A stretch of 22,473 nt of DNA from an uncultured Collinsella sp. (GTDB taxonomy: Bacteria; Actinomycetota; Coriobacteriia; Coriobacteriales; Coriobacteriaceae). The stretch covers positions 1 through 22,473 of the forward strand of contig CABRHW010000026.1 of assembly GCA_902470765.1 (NCBI GenBank). The letters run 5' to 3'. The notes under the pieces are model-generated. The model was given only the letters and a program-made list of their open reading frames with translations. It had not been told where the DNA came from and did no database searches. The first letter of the stretch is position 1; the number at the start of each line of letters is the position of its first letter. Of the stretch, positions 15,284-22,265 are shown one piece after another. Position numbers and translations under genes: made by a program.

Positions 15284-16141
15284 ATGATCAAGATGTTTGC
15301 GAGTGACTTAGACGGAACGCTGCTGAACGCCCTACACGAGGCGGATGGGACCATCCGCCGTGCCATTCGCGAGCTGACCGAGGCTGGCTTGCATGTGGTT
15401 CCCGCGACCGGACGCTCGACGTTGCCAATCGGCGAGCATGGCTTTACGGGGCTGGCGCTCGATGCCTGCTGCTCTAACGGCTCCATCGTGCGCGACAGCC
15501 ATGGAGAGGTGCTCAAGACCTGGACTATCGATCCGCAGATTACCGAGGAGCTGCTCAAGGCGTTCCCGGACATTTGCTTTGATTGCTCCACGCCCGATGG
15601 CATGTTCTCGAGTGGGTCGTTCGAGATGCACCAGGCGGGCTTTAAAAAGGACAGCCCCATCAAGCGTATTGTGATGCGCGGCATGCGTGCGCGTGGCGGG
15701 TATCACGAGGAGCAGTATTTCGACCAGTCGATTGGTGACATCCTGCGCCACGATGTGTGCAAGATCAACTGCCGCGTGACCTCGCCCGAGCTGGAGCGCG
15801 ACCTTAAGGCATATCTTGCCGAGCGCTCGGACCGCGTGGTCAACGCGCCGTTTGATCCGGTGATGTTCGAGATCACGGACGTGGCGTGCAACAAGGGCGA
15901 GAGCGTGGCCTGGTTGGCGGGCTACTACGGTATTGCCGAGGATGAGGTCGCGGTCTACGGCGACGGCGGCAACGATATCGCCATGCTTAAACGCTTCCGC
16001 CACAGCTACGCGACCAAAAACGCAAGCGATGCAGCCAAGGCCGCCGCGAGCGCGACTATCGGCAGCTGCATGGTCCACGCCGTCCCCAAACACATGCTCG
16101 CTACCATGCATAAGCAGAATTCCCGCACCGTTATCGAATAA
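15284..16141 (+). CDS. Cof-type HAD-superfamily hydrolase
   Basis: This 285-residue phosphatase belongs to the HAD IIB (Cof) group. Motif I is ASDLDGTLL (nucleophile Asp8, acid/base Asp10), motif II is PATGR, motif III is the Lys in CNKGESV, and motif IV is VYGDGGNDIAML. A C2 cap domain occupies about residues 80-190. Such enzymes dephosphorylate sugar phosphates, flavin or thiamine precursors; the sequence does not tell which. AAGGAGAGG lies seven bases before the ATG, within a long inverted repeat. The stop codon is two bases from a palindromic repeat at 16143. Confidence 0.88.
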   Translation: MIKMFASDLDGTLLNALHEADGTIRRAIRELTEAGLHVVPATGRSTLPIGEHGFTGLALDACCSNGSIVRDSHGEVLKTWTIDPQITEELLKAFPDICFDCSTPDGMFSSGSFEMHQAGFKKDSPIKRIVMRGMRARGGYHEEQYFDQSIGDILRHDVCKINCRVTSPELERDLKAYLAERSDRVVNAPFDPVMFEITDVACNKGESVAWLAGYYGIAEDEVAVYGDGGNDIAMLKRFRHSYATKNASDAAKAAASATIGSCMVHAVPKHMLATMHKQNSRTVIE

Positions 16142-16142
16142 T

Positions 16143-16169
16143 GTGACAAAGGGACAGTCCCTTTGTCAC
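16143..16169. repeat. REP-like palindrome, copy 1
   Basis: GTGACAAAGGGAC is perfectly inverted around one central A. It follows the HAD stop codon by two bases and bounds the left side of the small toxin-like locus. A related copy lies at 16573-16606. Confidence 0.85.
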
Positions 16170-16184
16170 GGGGGCCTGTGTTCT

Positions 16185-16215
16185 TGGAATACGAACATAT
16201 ATTCGTATATATAAC
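16185..16215 (+). promoter_or_regulatory. Promoter of the toxin-like peptide
   Basis: TTGGAA (16185-16190) matches 4 of 6 bases of the -35 consensus. The -10 is TATATA (16208-16213, 17-bp spacer) or TATAAC (16210-16215). The LexA-like palindrome fills the spacer, so a bound repressor would exclude RNA polymerase. Confidence 0.55.
16189..16208. promoter_or_regulatory. LexA-like (SOS box) palindrome
   Basis: The 14-mer CGAACATATATTCG (16192-16205) differs at one position from the Gram-positive LexA consensus CGAACATATGTTCG. The outer bases extend it to perfect 7-bp arms, ATACGAA and TTCGTAT. It lies between the -35 and -10 elements of the small-peptide gene. Confidence 0.65.
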
Positions 16216-16270
16216 TAGGCTCTGGTAGAATCGGTATTGTTGACGGCAGTTCCATGTGCCGGGCAGCGCC

Positions 16271-16287
16271 CTCCATCTGATGGGAGG
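16271..16287 (+). promoter_or_regulatory. Hairpin masking the toxin ribosome binding site
   Basis: CTCCA (16271-16275, plus the preceding C at 16270) can pair with TGGGAGG (16281-16287) with one bulged G and a TCTGA loop. The paired right arm is the ribosome binding site GGGAGG, so the leader would hide it. Confidence 0.5.
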
Positions 16288-16295
16288 TGATGCCC

Positions 16296-16421
16296 ATGAC
16301 TGATCTGATTGATTTCGTGAGACTTCTGACCGCTCTGGTCTCGTTCTTCACGGCGCTTGTCGGCCTTTCCGAGGCACTCAAGCAGCGTTCGAAGCGCAAC
16401 AGAAGGGGTCGCCGCCGCTAA
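16296..16421 (+). CDS. 41-residue hydrophobic/basic peptide, candidate type I toxin
   Basis: This small ORF starts at an ATG eight bases after GGGAGG (16282-16287). The protein begins MTDLIDFVRLL, has one hydrophobic helix (about residues 10-24, LLTALVSFFTALVGL) and a strongly basic tail of Lys and Arg (29-41). Length and plan match membrane-acting type I toxins such as the TisB, Fst and TxpA types, without clear identity to any of them. The context fits: LexA-like promoter, masked ribosome binding site, and an antisense promoter facing its 3' end. It could instead be a small regulatory membrane peptide. Real translation is likely from the ribosome binding site; toxicity is inference. Confidence 0.65.
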   Translation: MTDLIDFVRLLTALVSFFTALVGLSEALKQRSKRNRRGRRR

Positions 16422-16433
16422 GGCGTTGACCCC
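16405..16433 (-). terminator. Hairpin at the end of the toxin ORF, terminator for the antisense RNA
   Basis: GGGGTC (16405-16410) and GACCCC (16428-16433) pair, with an inner GCC/GGC extension. On the minus strand the stem is followed by TTCTGTT. It would end an antisense RNA of about 80 nt that began near 16483. Confidence 0.45.
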
Positions 16434-16483
16434 CTAATGCAAACAACGGCGCTGCCCAGCTTTCCAGAACTTGGGCTGCCGTT
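16405..16483 (-). ncRNA. Candidate antisense RNA opposite the toxin 3' end
   Basis: Predicted from the minus-strand promoter at 16490-16518 and the hairpin at 16405-16433. The RNA would overlap the last 17 bases of the toxin ORF and its 3' untranslated region, as type I antitoxins of the TxpA/RatA and BsrG/SR4 type do. It contains the stem AACGGC/GCCGTT (16445-16483). No ORF is seen in it. Existence and ends are inferred. Confidence 0.45.
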
Positions 16484-16489
16484 GACACT

Positions 16490-16518
16490 ATTCTACCCAC
16501 GAATGACATTTTGGACAA
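16490..16518 (-). promoter_or_regulatory. Antisense promoter
   Basis: On the minus strand TTGTCC (16513-16518) and TAGAAT (16490-16495) are separated by exactly 17 bp. The -10 matches 5 of 6 and the -35 4 of 6 consensus bases. It points at the 3' end of the small-peptide gene. Confidence 0.55.
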
Positions 16519-16572
16519 TCGGTAATGCCGCTTCAAAAGCCAGGCACAACTGGCACAACCTAGGCGGTCGCT

Positions 16573-16606
16573 GGATGTGACAAAGGGACTGCCCTTCGTC
16601 ACATCC
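16573..16606. repeat. REP-like palindrome, copy 2
   Basis: GGATGTGACAAAGGG (16573-16587) pairs with 16592-16606 with one mismatch and a 4-nt loop. Its core GTGACAAAGGGAC is shared with copy 1 at 16143-16155. It bounds the right side of the toxin-like locus. Confidence 0.8.
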
Positions 16607-16629
16607 CAAATATTGCCTTTACGTGTTGA

Positions 16630-16674
16630 TGCACACGGTGTGCAATAATACTCGCACTGTGCAATAGCGCACAG
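16630..16674. promoter_or_regulatory. Two operators upstream of the TetR-like gene
   Basis: TGCACAC-G-GTGTGCA (16630-16644) is a perfect 15-bp palindrome, and CTGTGC...GCACAG (16657-16674) is a second inverted repeat. Both contain TGTGCAATA (16639-16647 and 16658-16666), 19 bp apart. They fill the promoter area just before the regulator gene and suggest autoregulation. Confidence 0.55.
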
Positions 16675-16695
16675 GCTGAGTAACAAGGAGGACGC

Positions 16696-17406
16696 TTGCC
16701 CCAGCTCGAGAAATGCGATCGTCGGTCCCTTCGCTCGCAGCGTGCCCTTCGCCAGGCACTTGCCAGCGAGCTTGCCGAAAGCGGCGACCTTTCGCGCATT
16801 AACGTCGCGTCGCTCACCGAGCGTGCCGGCCTTACGCGCCGCACGTTCTATTCGCACTACCGCGATATCCCCGACTTTATCAATCAAATCGAGGACGGCT
16901 TGCTGGCCGAGATCCGTGAGCGCATTGAGCTCATCACCGCAGCTCAGCTGCCCGATCTCTATCACAACATCGATGAGCTCGAGCCGGCGCCCGGTTCGGT
17001 TGAGCTGCTGCGTTATCTTGCAGCCAACCGCGACTTAATCGGCGCGCTGCTGGGTCCGGGCGGCGACCAGGCTTTCATTAAAAGGATCATCGACACCGCT
17101 CGTGAGGCTGTGGTGCCGCGTGCGCAGACGGGCATTTTGGGCCTGGCGCTGGGCACGTTCTTTGACTACTACGTCACCTACGTCGTGAGTGCCGAGGTCG
17201 GCCTGATTCAGCGCTGGTTTGAGCGTGGGCTCACCGAATCGCCCGAGACCATGGCGCGCATCATGACGGTTATCGCCTTTGTGCGCCCTGGTGACCTGTA
17301 TGGCCAACCCATCGATATCAACGTGCCGGAATACGGCATGAAGCTATTGAACTTACAGCTCGAGGACGCGGCCGACACCGCCGCAACCGTCGAGTCCAAC
17401 AACTAA
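16696..17406 (+). CDS. TetR-family regulator of the dehydratase-activase gene
   Basis: This 236-residue regulator starts at TTG, four bases after AAGGAGG (16685-16691). The N-terminal helix-turn-helix (residues 8-60) reads LRQALASELAESGDLSRINV, then ASLTERAGLTRRTFYSHYRD, a TetR recognition helix. The rest is helical, with a C-terminal TetR_C-like ligand domain (VELLRYLAANRDLI). It ends 11 bases before the large dehydratase-activase gene, so the two are cotranscribed. It probably controls its own operon via the palindromes at 16630-16674. The ligand may be an acyl-CoA or related metabolite; that is speculation from context. Confidence 0.85.
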   Translation: MPQLEKCDRRSLRSQRALRQALASELAESGDLSRINVASLTERAGLTRRTFYSHYRDIPDFINQIEDGLLAEIRERIELITAAQLPDLYHNIDELEPAPGSVELLRYLAANRDLIGALLGPGGDQAFIKRIIDTAREAVVPRAQTGILGLALGTFFDYYVTYVVSAEVGLIQRWFERGLTESPETMARIMTVIAFVRPGDLYGQPIDINVPEYGMKLLNLQLEDAADTAATVESNN

Positions 17407-17417
17407 GAGGAGAGACA

Positions 17418-20400
17418 ATGAGCAAACTCGTCGAGGGCATCAAGGACCGCATGGTCGCCGCCGCACGCGAGGCCGCGCCCACCGTGGTGGATGCCGCGCA
17501 GAAGGCCGCGACCGCGGCTGCTGAGAAAGTTGTCGAGGCTGTCGCCGATGCCAAGAACGCGGCGGGGGAAGCGTCCGTCACTAGCGAGCCCGCCACCGCC
17601 GCTGAGCCCGTAGCCGCCACCCACGCCCCCGAAGGCGCGATCTTCAACCCTGAGAATGCTCGCGGCAACCTGCACCTGGGCATCGACGTGGGCTCCACCA
17701 CCGTCAAGCTCGCCGTGCTCAACGACGACAACCAGATCGTCTACGCCAAGTACCAGCGCCACCACACCGACGTCCGCGCCTGCGCCCGCGACCTGTTCGA
17801 GGGCGCTGCGACCGTGCTGCCGACGGCCCAGATGACCTGCGCCATTACCGGCTCGGGCGGCCTACTGCTGTCCCAGTGGCTCGACCTGGAGTTTGTCCAG
17901 GAGGTCATCGCCAGTAAGCGTGCCGTCGAGACCCTCATTCCGGCCACCGATGTCGCCATCGAGCTGGGCGGCGAGGACGCCAAGATCATCTACTTCGACA
18001 ACGGCATCGAGCAGCGCATGAACGGCACCTGCGCCGGCGGTACGGGCGCGTTCATCGATCAGATGGCAACCCTGCTGCACACCGACGCGAGCGGCCTCAA
18101 CGAGCTCGCGGCCAATGCCACCACCATCTATCCCATTGCCAGCCGCTGCGGCGTCTTTGCCAAGACCGATGTCCAACCGCTGCTCAACGAGGGCGCCCGC
18201 CCCGAGGACGTGGCGGCTTCCATCTTCCAAGCCGTCGTGACCCAGACCATCTCGGGCCTGGCGTGCGGCCGTCCCATCCGCGGCAACGTCGCCTTCCTGG
18301 GCGGCCCGCTGCAGTATCTCTCCGAGCTGCGTCATCGCTTCTACCTCACGCTCAACCTGGACGAGGAGCACCGCATTGTGCCCCAAAACGCTCACCTGTT
18401 TGTGGCAAGCGGCGCCGCCATGGCGCACGAGTCCAACAAGCTCAGCGCGTTCCCGCAGCTCATCGAGGCCATCGATGCCCTGGGTGACACACAGGGCGCC
18501 GAGGTCGAGCGTCTGGATCCGCTCTTTGCCACCGACGAGGATTTTGCTGAGTTCAAAACCCGCCACGACCAGGAAGTCGTCCCCAAGGGCAAACTCGACG
18601 GCTACACCGGTCGCGTCTTCATTGGCATCGACGCCGGCTCCACCACCATGAAGGCCGCGCTCGTGGGCGAGGACGGTCAGCTGCTGCACACCTGGTACGG
18701 CAACAACAACGGCGACATCCTGGGCACCGCCAAGGTCATCATGGCCGATTTCTACAACCACATCCCCGCCGGCTGCACCATCGGCCACGTGACCACCACG
18801 GGCTACGGCGAGGCGCTGCTCATCGAGGCCCTCAAGGCCGACTCCGGCGAGATCGAGACCGTCGCGCATCTGCGCGGTGCCAAGGCGTTCCTGCCCGGCG
18901 TCGAGTTCATCCTGGACATCGGCGGCCAGGACATGAAGTGCCTGCGCGTCAAGGACGGCGTTATCGAGCACATCATGCTCAACGAGGCCTGCTCGTCGGG
19001 TTGCGGTAGCTTTATCGAGAGCTTCGCCGTGTCTATGAACATGGACGTGCGCGCGTTCGCCGATGCTGCCATCCATGCTAAGGCCCCCGTCGACCTGGGC
19101 AGCCGCTGCACGGTCTTTATGAACTCGCGCGTCAAGCAGGCGCAAAAGGAAGGTGCCACGGTGGGCGACATCGCGGCCGGCCTGTCCTATTCCGTCATCA
19201 AGAATGCCCTGTTCAAGGTTATTAAGCTGCGCGACCCCAAGGAGATCGGCAGCCAGGTGATCGTCCAAGGTGGCACCTTTATGTCCGATGCCACGCTGCG
19301 CGCGTTTGAGCAGCTCACCGGCGTTCACGCCGTGCGTCCCGACATCGCCGGCTGCATGGGCGCCTATGGTGCGGCTCTGCTCGCCCGCGATCGTGCCGGC
19401 GCCGACGGCACCTCGACCATCCTCTCGGCTGAGGACATCGCGCACCTCACCGTGACGCAAAAGCACGTCCGCTGCGGCCGTTGCTCCAACAACTGCCAGC
19501 TCACCGTCAACGACTTTGGCGGTGGCAGGCGCTTCATTACCGGCAACCGCTGCGAGAAGGGCGCCGGCCACAAAAAGCAAAAGACCGAGGCCCCCAACCT
19601 CTTCAAAAAGAAAAACGAGCTGCTCTTTAACCGCGAGATCCTGAGTCCCGACGAGGCCCCGCGCGGCACCGTGGGTATCCCGCGCGCACTCAACATGTAC
19701 GAAAACTACCCCTTCTGGCACGCGTTCTTTACGCGCCTGGGCTTTAGCGTGCAGCTGTCCGACCAGTCGAGCAAAAAGACCTACCAGGCGGGCATCGAGT
19801 CCATGCCGTCCGAGAGCGTGTGCTACCCGGCAAAGATGAGCCACGGCCATGTGATGAACCTCATCGACCGCGATGTCGACTTCATCTGGATGCCGTGCGT
19901 GCGCTGGGAGCGCAAGGAGGATCCGACGGCTGGCAACTGTTACAACTGCCCCATCGTCATGAGCTACCCCACAGCGCTGGCGCTCAACATCGACGAGATT
20001 CGCGAACAGAACATCGAGTTCCTGTATCCGTTTGTGCCGTATCACGATAAGACCGAGCTTAAGCGCCGTCTGTACCAGGTGCTCGCCGTCGACCGTGTGG
20101 CCGATGCGCAAGCCGGTCGCGGTCGCGTGCGCGGTCCCAAGATCACGCGCTCCGAGGTCGATGCCGCCGTCAACGCTGCTTTTGAGGCCGATGCGCGTTT
20201 CCACGAGGATATCCAGACCATGGGCGAGGAGGCTCTTAAGTGGGTCGAGGACCATGGCGGTCACGGCATCGTGCTCGCCGGTCGTCCCTACCATAACGAC
20301 CCCGAGATCAACCACGCCCTGCCCGAACTTATCTCGAGCTTTGGCTTTGCGGTCTTTACCGAGGATTCGCTTGCGCATCTGGTAAAGCCCGAGCGTCCGA

Positions 20401-22199
20401 TTCGCGTCGTCGACCAGTGGATGTACCACAGCCGCCTGTACGCCGTCGCCCGTTTTGTGACGATGCGCAACGACCTGGACCTGATCCAGCTCAATTCCTT
20501 CGGCTGCGGCCTGGACGCTCTGACCACCGATCAGGTGCAGGAGATTCTGGAAGCCAGCGGCAAGATCTACACCGTGCTTAAGATCGACGAGGTGTCTAAC
20601 CTGGGTGCCGCGCGCATCCGCATCCGCTCGCTCATGGCAGCGCTCAAGGACCAGGAGGCCGAGCGCCTGGCCGATGCCACGGCCGCGGGCGAGGCCTACG
20701 AGCAAGGCGATGCCGCGCCGGTGGCGCCCTCCACGGATGCCCCCGCGTTCGCGAGCCGCAAGTACACGTTCGAGGCGCAGCGTGAGAGTGCTTCGACCGC
20801 GTGGCCCAAGGTGCCCTTTACCGAGCAGATGCGCGAGGAGGGCTACACCATCCTGTGCCCGCAGATGGCGCCGATCCACTTTGACCTGGTCAAAGAGGTG
20901 TTCCGCGGTGCCGGCTACAACTTGGAGCTGCTGCCCTCGACCGACCACGATGCCGTCGAGGCTGGCCTGCGCTACGTGAACAATGACATTTGCTATCCGT
21001 CGATCCTGGTGACGGGCCAGATTATGGAGGCCATCGAGAGCGGTCGGTACGACCTGTCCAAGACGGCCGTGGTTATCAGCCAGACCGGCGGCGGCTGCCG
21101 TGCCACCAACTACATCGCACTCATCCGCAAGGCCCTGCGCGAGAGCGGCCACCCCGAGATCCCGGTGATCTCGCTTTCGGCCGTGGCGCTCGGTGAGGAC
21201 AACCCCGGCTTTAAGATTACGCCGGCACTGCTTAAGCAGGCAGTCTACGCAGTGCTCTTTGGTGACGTCATGATGCAGATGCTCTATCGTTGCCGCCCGT
21301 ACGAGGCCACGCCCGGTGCCGCCAACGCACTCTACGAGGAGTACATGGCGCGCGCCCGCAAGCTGGCGCCTAAGTTCAACAGGCACAACTACACCAAGTT
21401 GTGCCGCGAGGCCATCCGCGCGTTCGACACCATGCCGCTTGTGGGCGAGGGTACCAAGCCGCGCGTGGGCGTGGTTGGCGAGATCCTGGTCAAGTTCCAT
21501 CCCACGGCCAACAACCACGTGGTCGATGTCATTGAGCGCGAGGGCTGCGAGGCTGTGGTGCCGGGTCTGCTCGACTTCTTCCTGTACTCCATGAGCAACG
21601 CCGAGCTACAGAAGGACGAGCTGGGAAGCTCTGCTACCACGCGCGCTGGTATGCAGGCGCTCATCAAGCTGGTGGACTGGATGCGTACGCCGGTGGAGGA
21701 GATGCTCGAAAAGTCCAGCCGCTTTGAGGCGCCCGAGCGCATCGACACTATGGCCGACAAGGCTCGCACGGTGCTCTCGGTGTGCAACAACATGGGCGAA
21801 GGCTGGCTGCTCACGGCCGAGATGCTCGACCTGATTGACCATGGTGCACCCAACATTATCTGCACGCAGCCCTTCGCGTGCCTGCCCAACCACGTGGTGG
21901 GTAAGGCCGTGATCAAGGAACTGCGCCGTCAGCACCCCGAGAGCAACATCGTCGCAGTGGACTACGACCCCGGCGCGTCCGAGGTCAACCAGCTCAACCG
22001 CATTAAGCTCATGATCAGCGTGGCCAAGGAAAACATGCGCGCCGGTAAGGGCTTTAAGCTCGAGAAGGTGGCGCCGCTCGCGATGGACGAGGTCACCGGC
22101 CAGATGCGTGCCCACGATGGCTGCGTGAGCTGCGGCTCGGTCGACGAGAGTGCCGTGGCGTCGGTCGCTGAGCGCCTGGGACGCGGCATTAAGAAGTAA
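17418..22199 (+). CDS. Giant two-module 2-hydroxyacyl-CoA dehydratase activase-related protein
   Basis: This 1593-residue protein is of the HgdC/BadF type. An Ala-rich helical extension (1-80) precedes ATPase domain 1 (about 85-340: GIDVGSTT at 88-95, Cys205 in GTCAGGTG, Cys244 in SRCGVF) and ATPase domain 2 (about 400-660: GIDAGSTT at 403-410, Cys525/Cys529, Cys564 in SRCTVF). A Cys cluster follows (686, 689, 693, 712). A DUF2229-like part starts near 750 (ESVCYPAKMSHGHV near 799). An HgdB-like part spans about 1133-1560, and CVSCGS lies near the end. HgdC proteins use ATP to push an electron from a bridging [4Fe-4S] cluster into a dehydratase. Proteins of about 1400 residues with these domains occur in anaerobes; the substrate is unknown. 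AGGAGAG precedes the ATG. Confidence 0.88.
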   Translation: MSKLVEGIKDRMVAAAREAAPTVVDAAQKAATAAAEKVVEAVADAKNAAGEASVTSEPATAAEPVAATHAPEGAIFNPENARGNLHLGIDVGSTTVKLAVLNDDNQIVYAKYQRHHTDVRACARDLFEGAATVLPTAQMTCAITGSGGLLLSQWLDLEFVQEVIASKRAVETLIPATDVAIELGGEDAKIIYFDNGIEQRMNGTCAGGTGAFIDQMATLLHTDASGLNELAANATTIYPIASRCGVFAKTDVQPLLNEGARPEDVAASIFQAVVTQTISGLACGRPIRGNVAFLGGPLQYLSELRHRFYLTLNLDEEHRIVPQNAHLFVASGAAMAHESNKLSAFPQLIEAIDALGDTQGAEVERLDPLFATDEDFAEFKTRHDQEVVPKGKLDGYTGRVFIGIDAGSTTMKAALVGEDGQLLHTWYGNNNGDILGTAKVIMADFYNHIPAGCTIGHVTTTGYGEALLIEALKADSGEIETVAHLRGAKAFLPGVEFILDIGGQDMKCLRVKDGVIEHIMLNEACSSGCGSFIESFAVSMNMDVRAFADAAIHAKAPVDLGSRCTVFMNSRVKQAQKEGATVGDIAAGLSYSVIKNALFKVIKLRDPKEIGSQVIVQGGTFMSDATLRAFEQLTGVHAVRPDIAGCMGAYGAALLARDRAGADGTSTILSAEDIAHLTVTQKHVRCGRCSNNCQLTVNDFGGGRRFITGNRCEKGAGHKKQKTEAPNLFKKKNELLFNREILSPDEAPRGTVGIPRALNMYENYPFWHAFFTRLGFSVQLSDQSSKKTYQAGIESMPSESVCYPAKMSHGHVMNLIDRDVDFIWMPCVRWERKEDPTAGNCYNCPIVMSYPTALALNIDEIREQNIEFLYPFVPYHDKTELKRRLYQVLAVDRVADAQAGRGRVRGPKITRSEVDAAVNAAFEADARFHEDIQTMGEEALKWVEDHGGHGIVLAGRPYHNDPEINHALPELISSFGFAVFTEDSLAHLVKPERPIRVVDQWMYHSRLYAVARFVTMRNDLDLIQLNSFGCGLDALTTDQVQEILEASGKIYTVLKIDEVSNLGAARIRIRSLMAALKDQEAERLADATAAGEAYEQGDAAPVAPSTDAPAFASRKYTFEAQRESASTAWPKVPFTEQMREEGYTILCPQMAPIHFDLVKEVFRGAGYNLELLPSTDHDAVEAGLRYVNNDICYPSILVTGQIMEAIESGRYDLSKTAVVISQTGGGCRATNYIALIRKALRESGHPEIPVISLSAVALGEDNPGFKITPALLKQAVYAVLFGDVMMQMLYRCRPYEATPGAANALYEEYMARARKLAPKFNRHNYTKLCREAIRAFDTMPLVGEGTKPRVGVVGEILVKFHPTANNHVVDVIEREGCEAVVPGLLDFFLYSMSNAELQKDELGSSATTRAGMQALIKLVDWMRTPVEEMLEKSSRFEAPERIDTMADKARTVLSVCNNMGEGWLLTAEMLDLIDHGAPNIICTQPFACLPNHVVGKAVIKELRRQHPESNIVAVDYDPGASEVNQLNRIKLMISVAKENMRAGKGFKLEKVAPLAMDEVTGQMRAHDGCVSCGSVDESAVASVAERLGRGIKK

Positions 22200-22227
22200 C
22201 TGGCCTGCTATGGGCTGGATATGAGAC

Positions 22228-22265
22228 AAACGGGTGGTGGCCGTACCGGCTACCACCCGTTTTTG
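22228..22265 (+). terminator. Rho-independent terminator after the giant gene
   Basis: A 15-bp stem (22228-22242 with 22248-22262, one G-U pair) closes a 5-nt loop and ends in TTTTTG. It lies 28 bases after the stop codon of the dehydratase-activase-related protein. Confidence 0.92.

Noticed and set aside
16166..16399. Minus-strand frame opposite the small toxin-like gene
   Set aside because: It lacks a ribosome binding site and covers the LexA-like promoter; the plus-strand peptide has the better start.
17862..21518. Open frame of 1218 codons on the minus strand
   Set aside because: It is antisense to the giant dehydratase-activase protein, which has clear motifs throughout. Long antisense frames are expected in GC-rich genes with strong codon bias.
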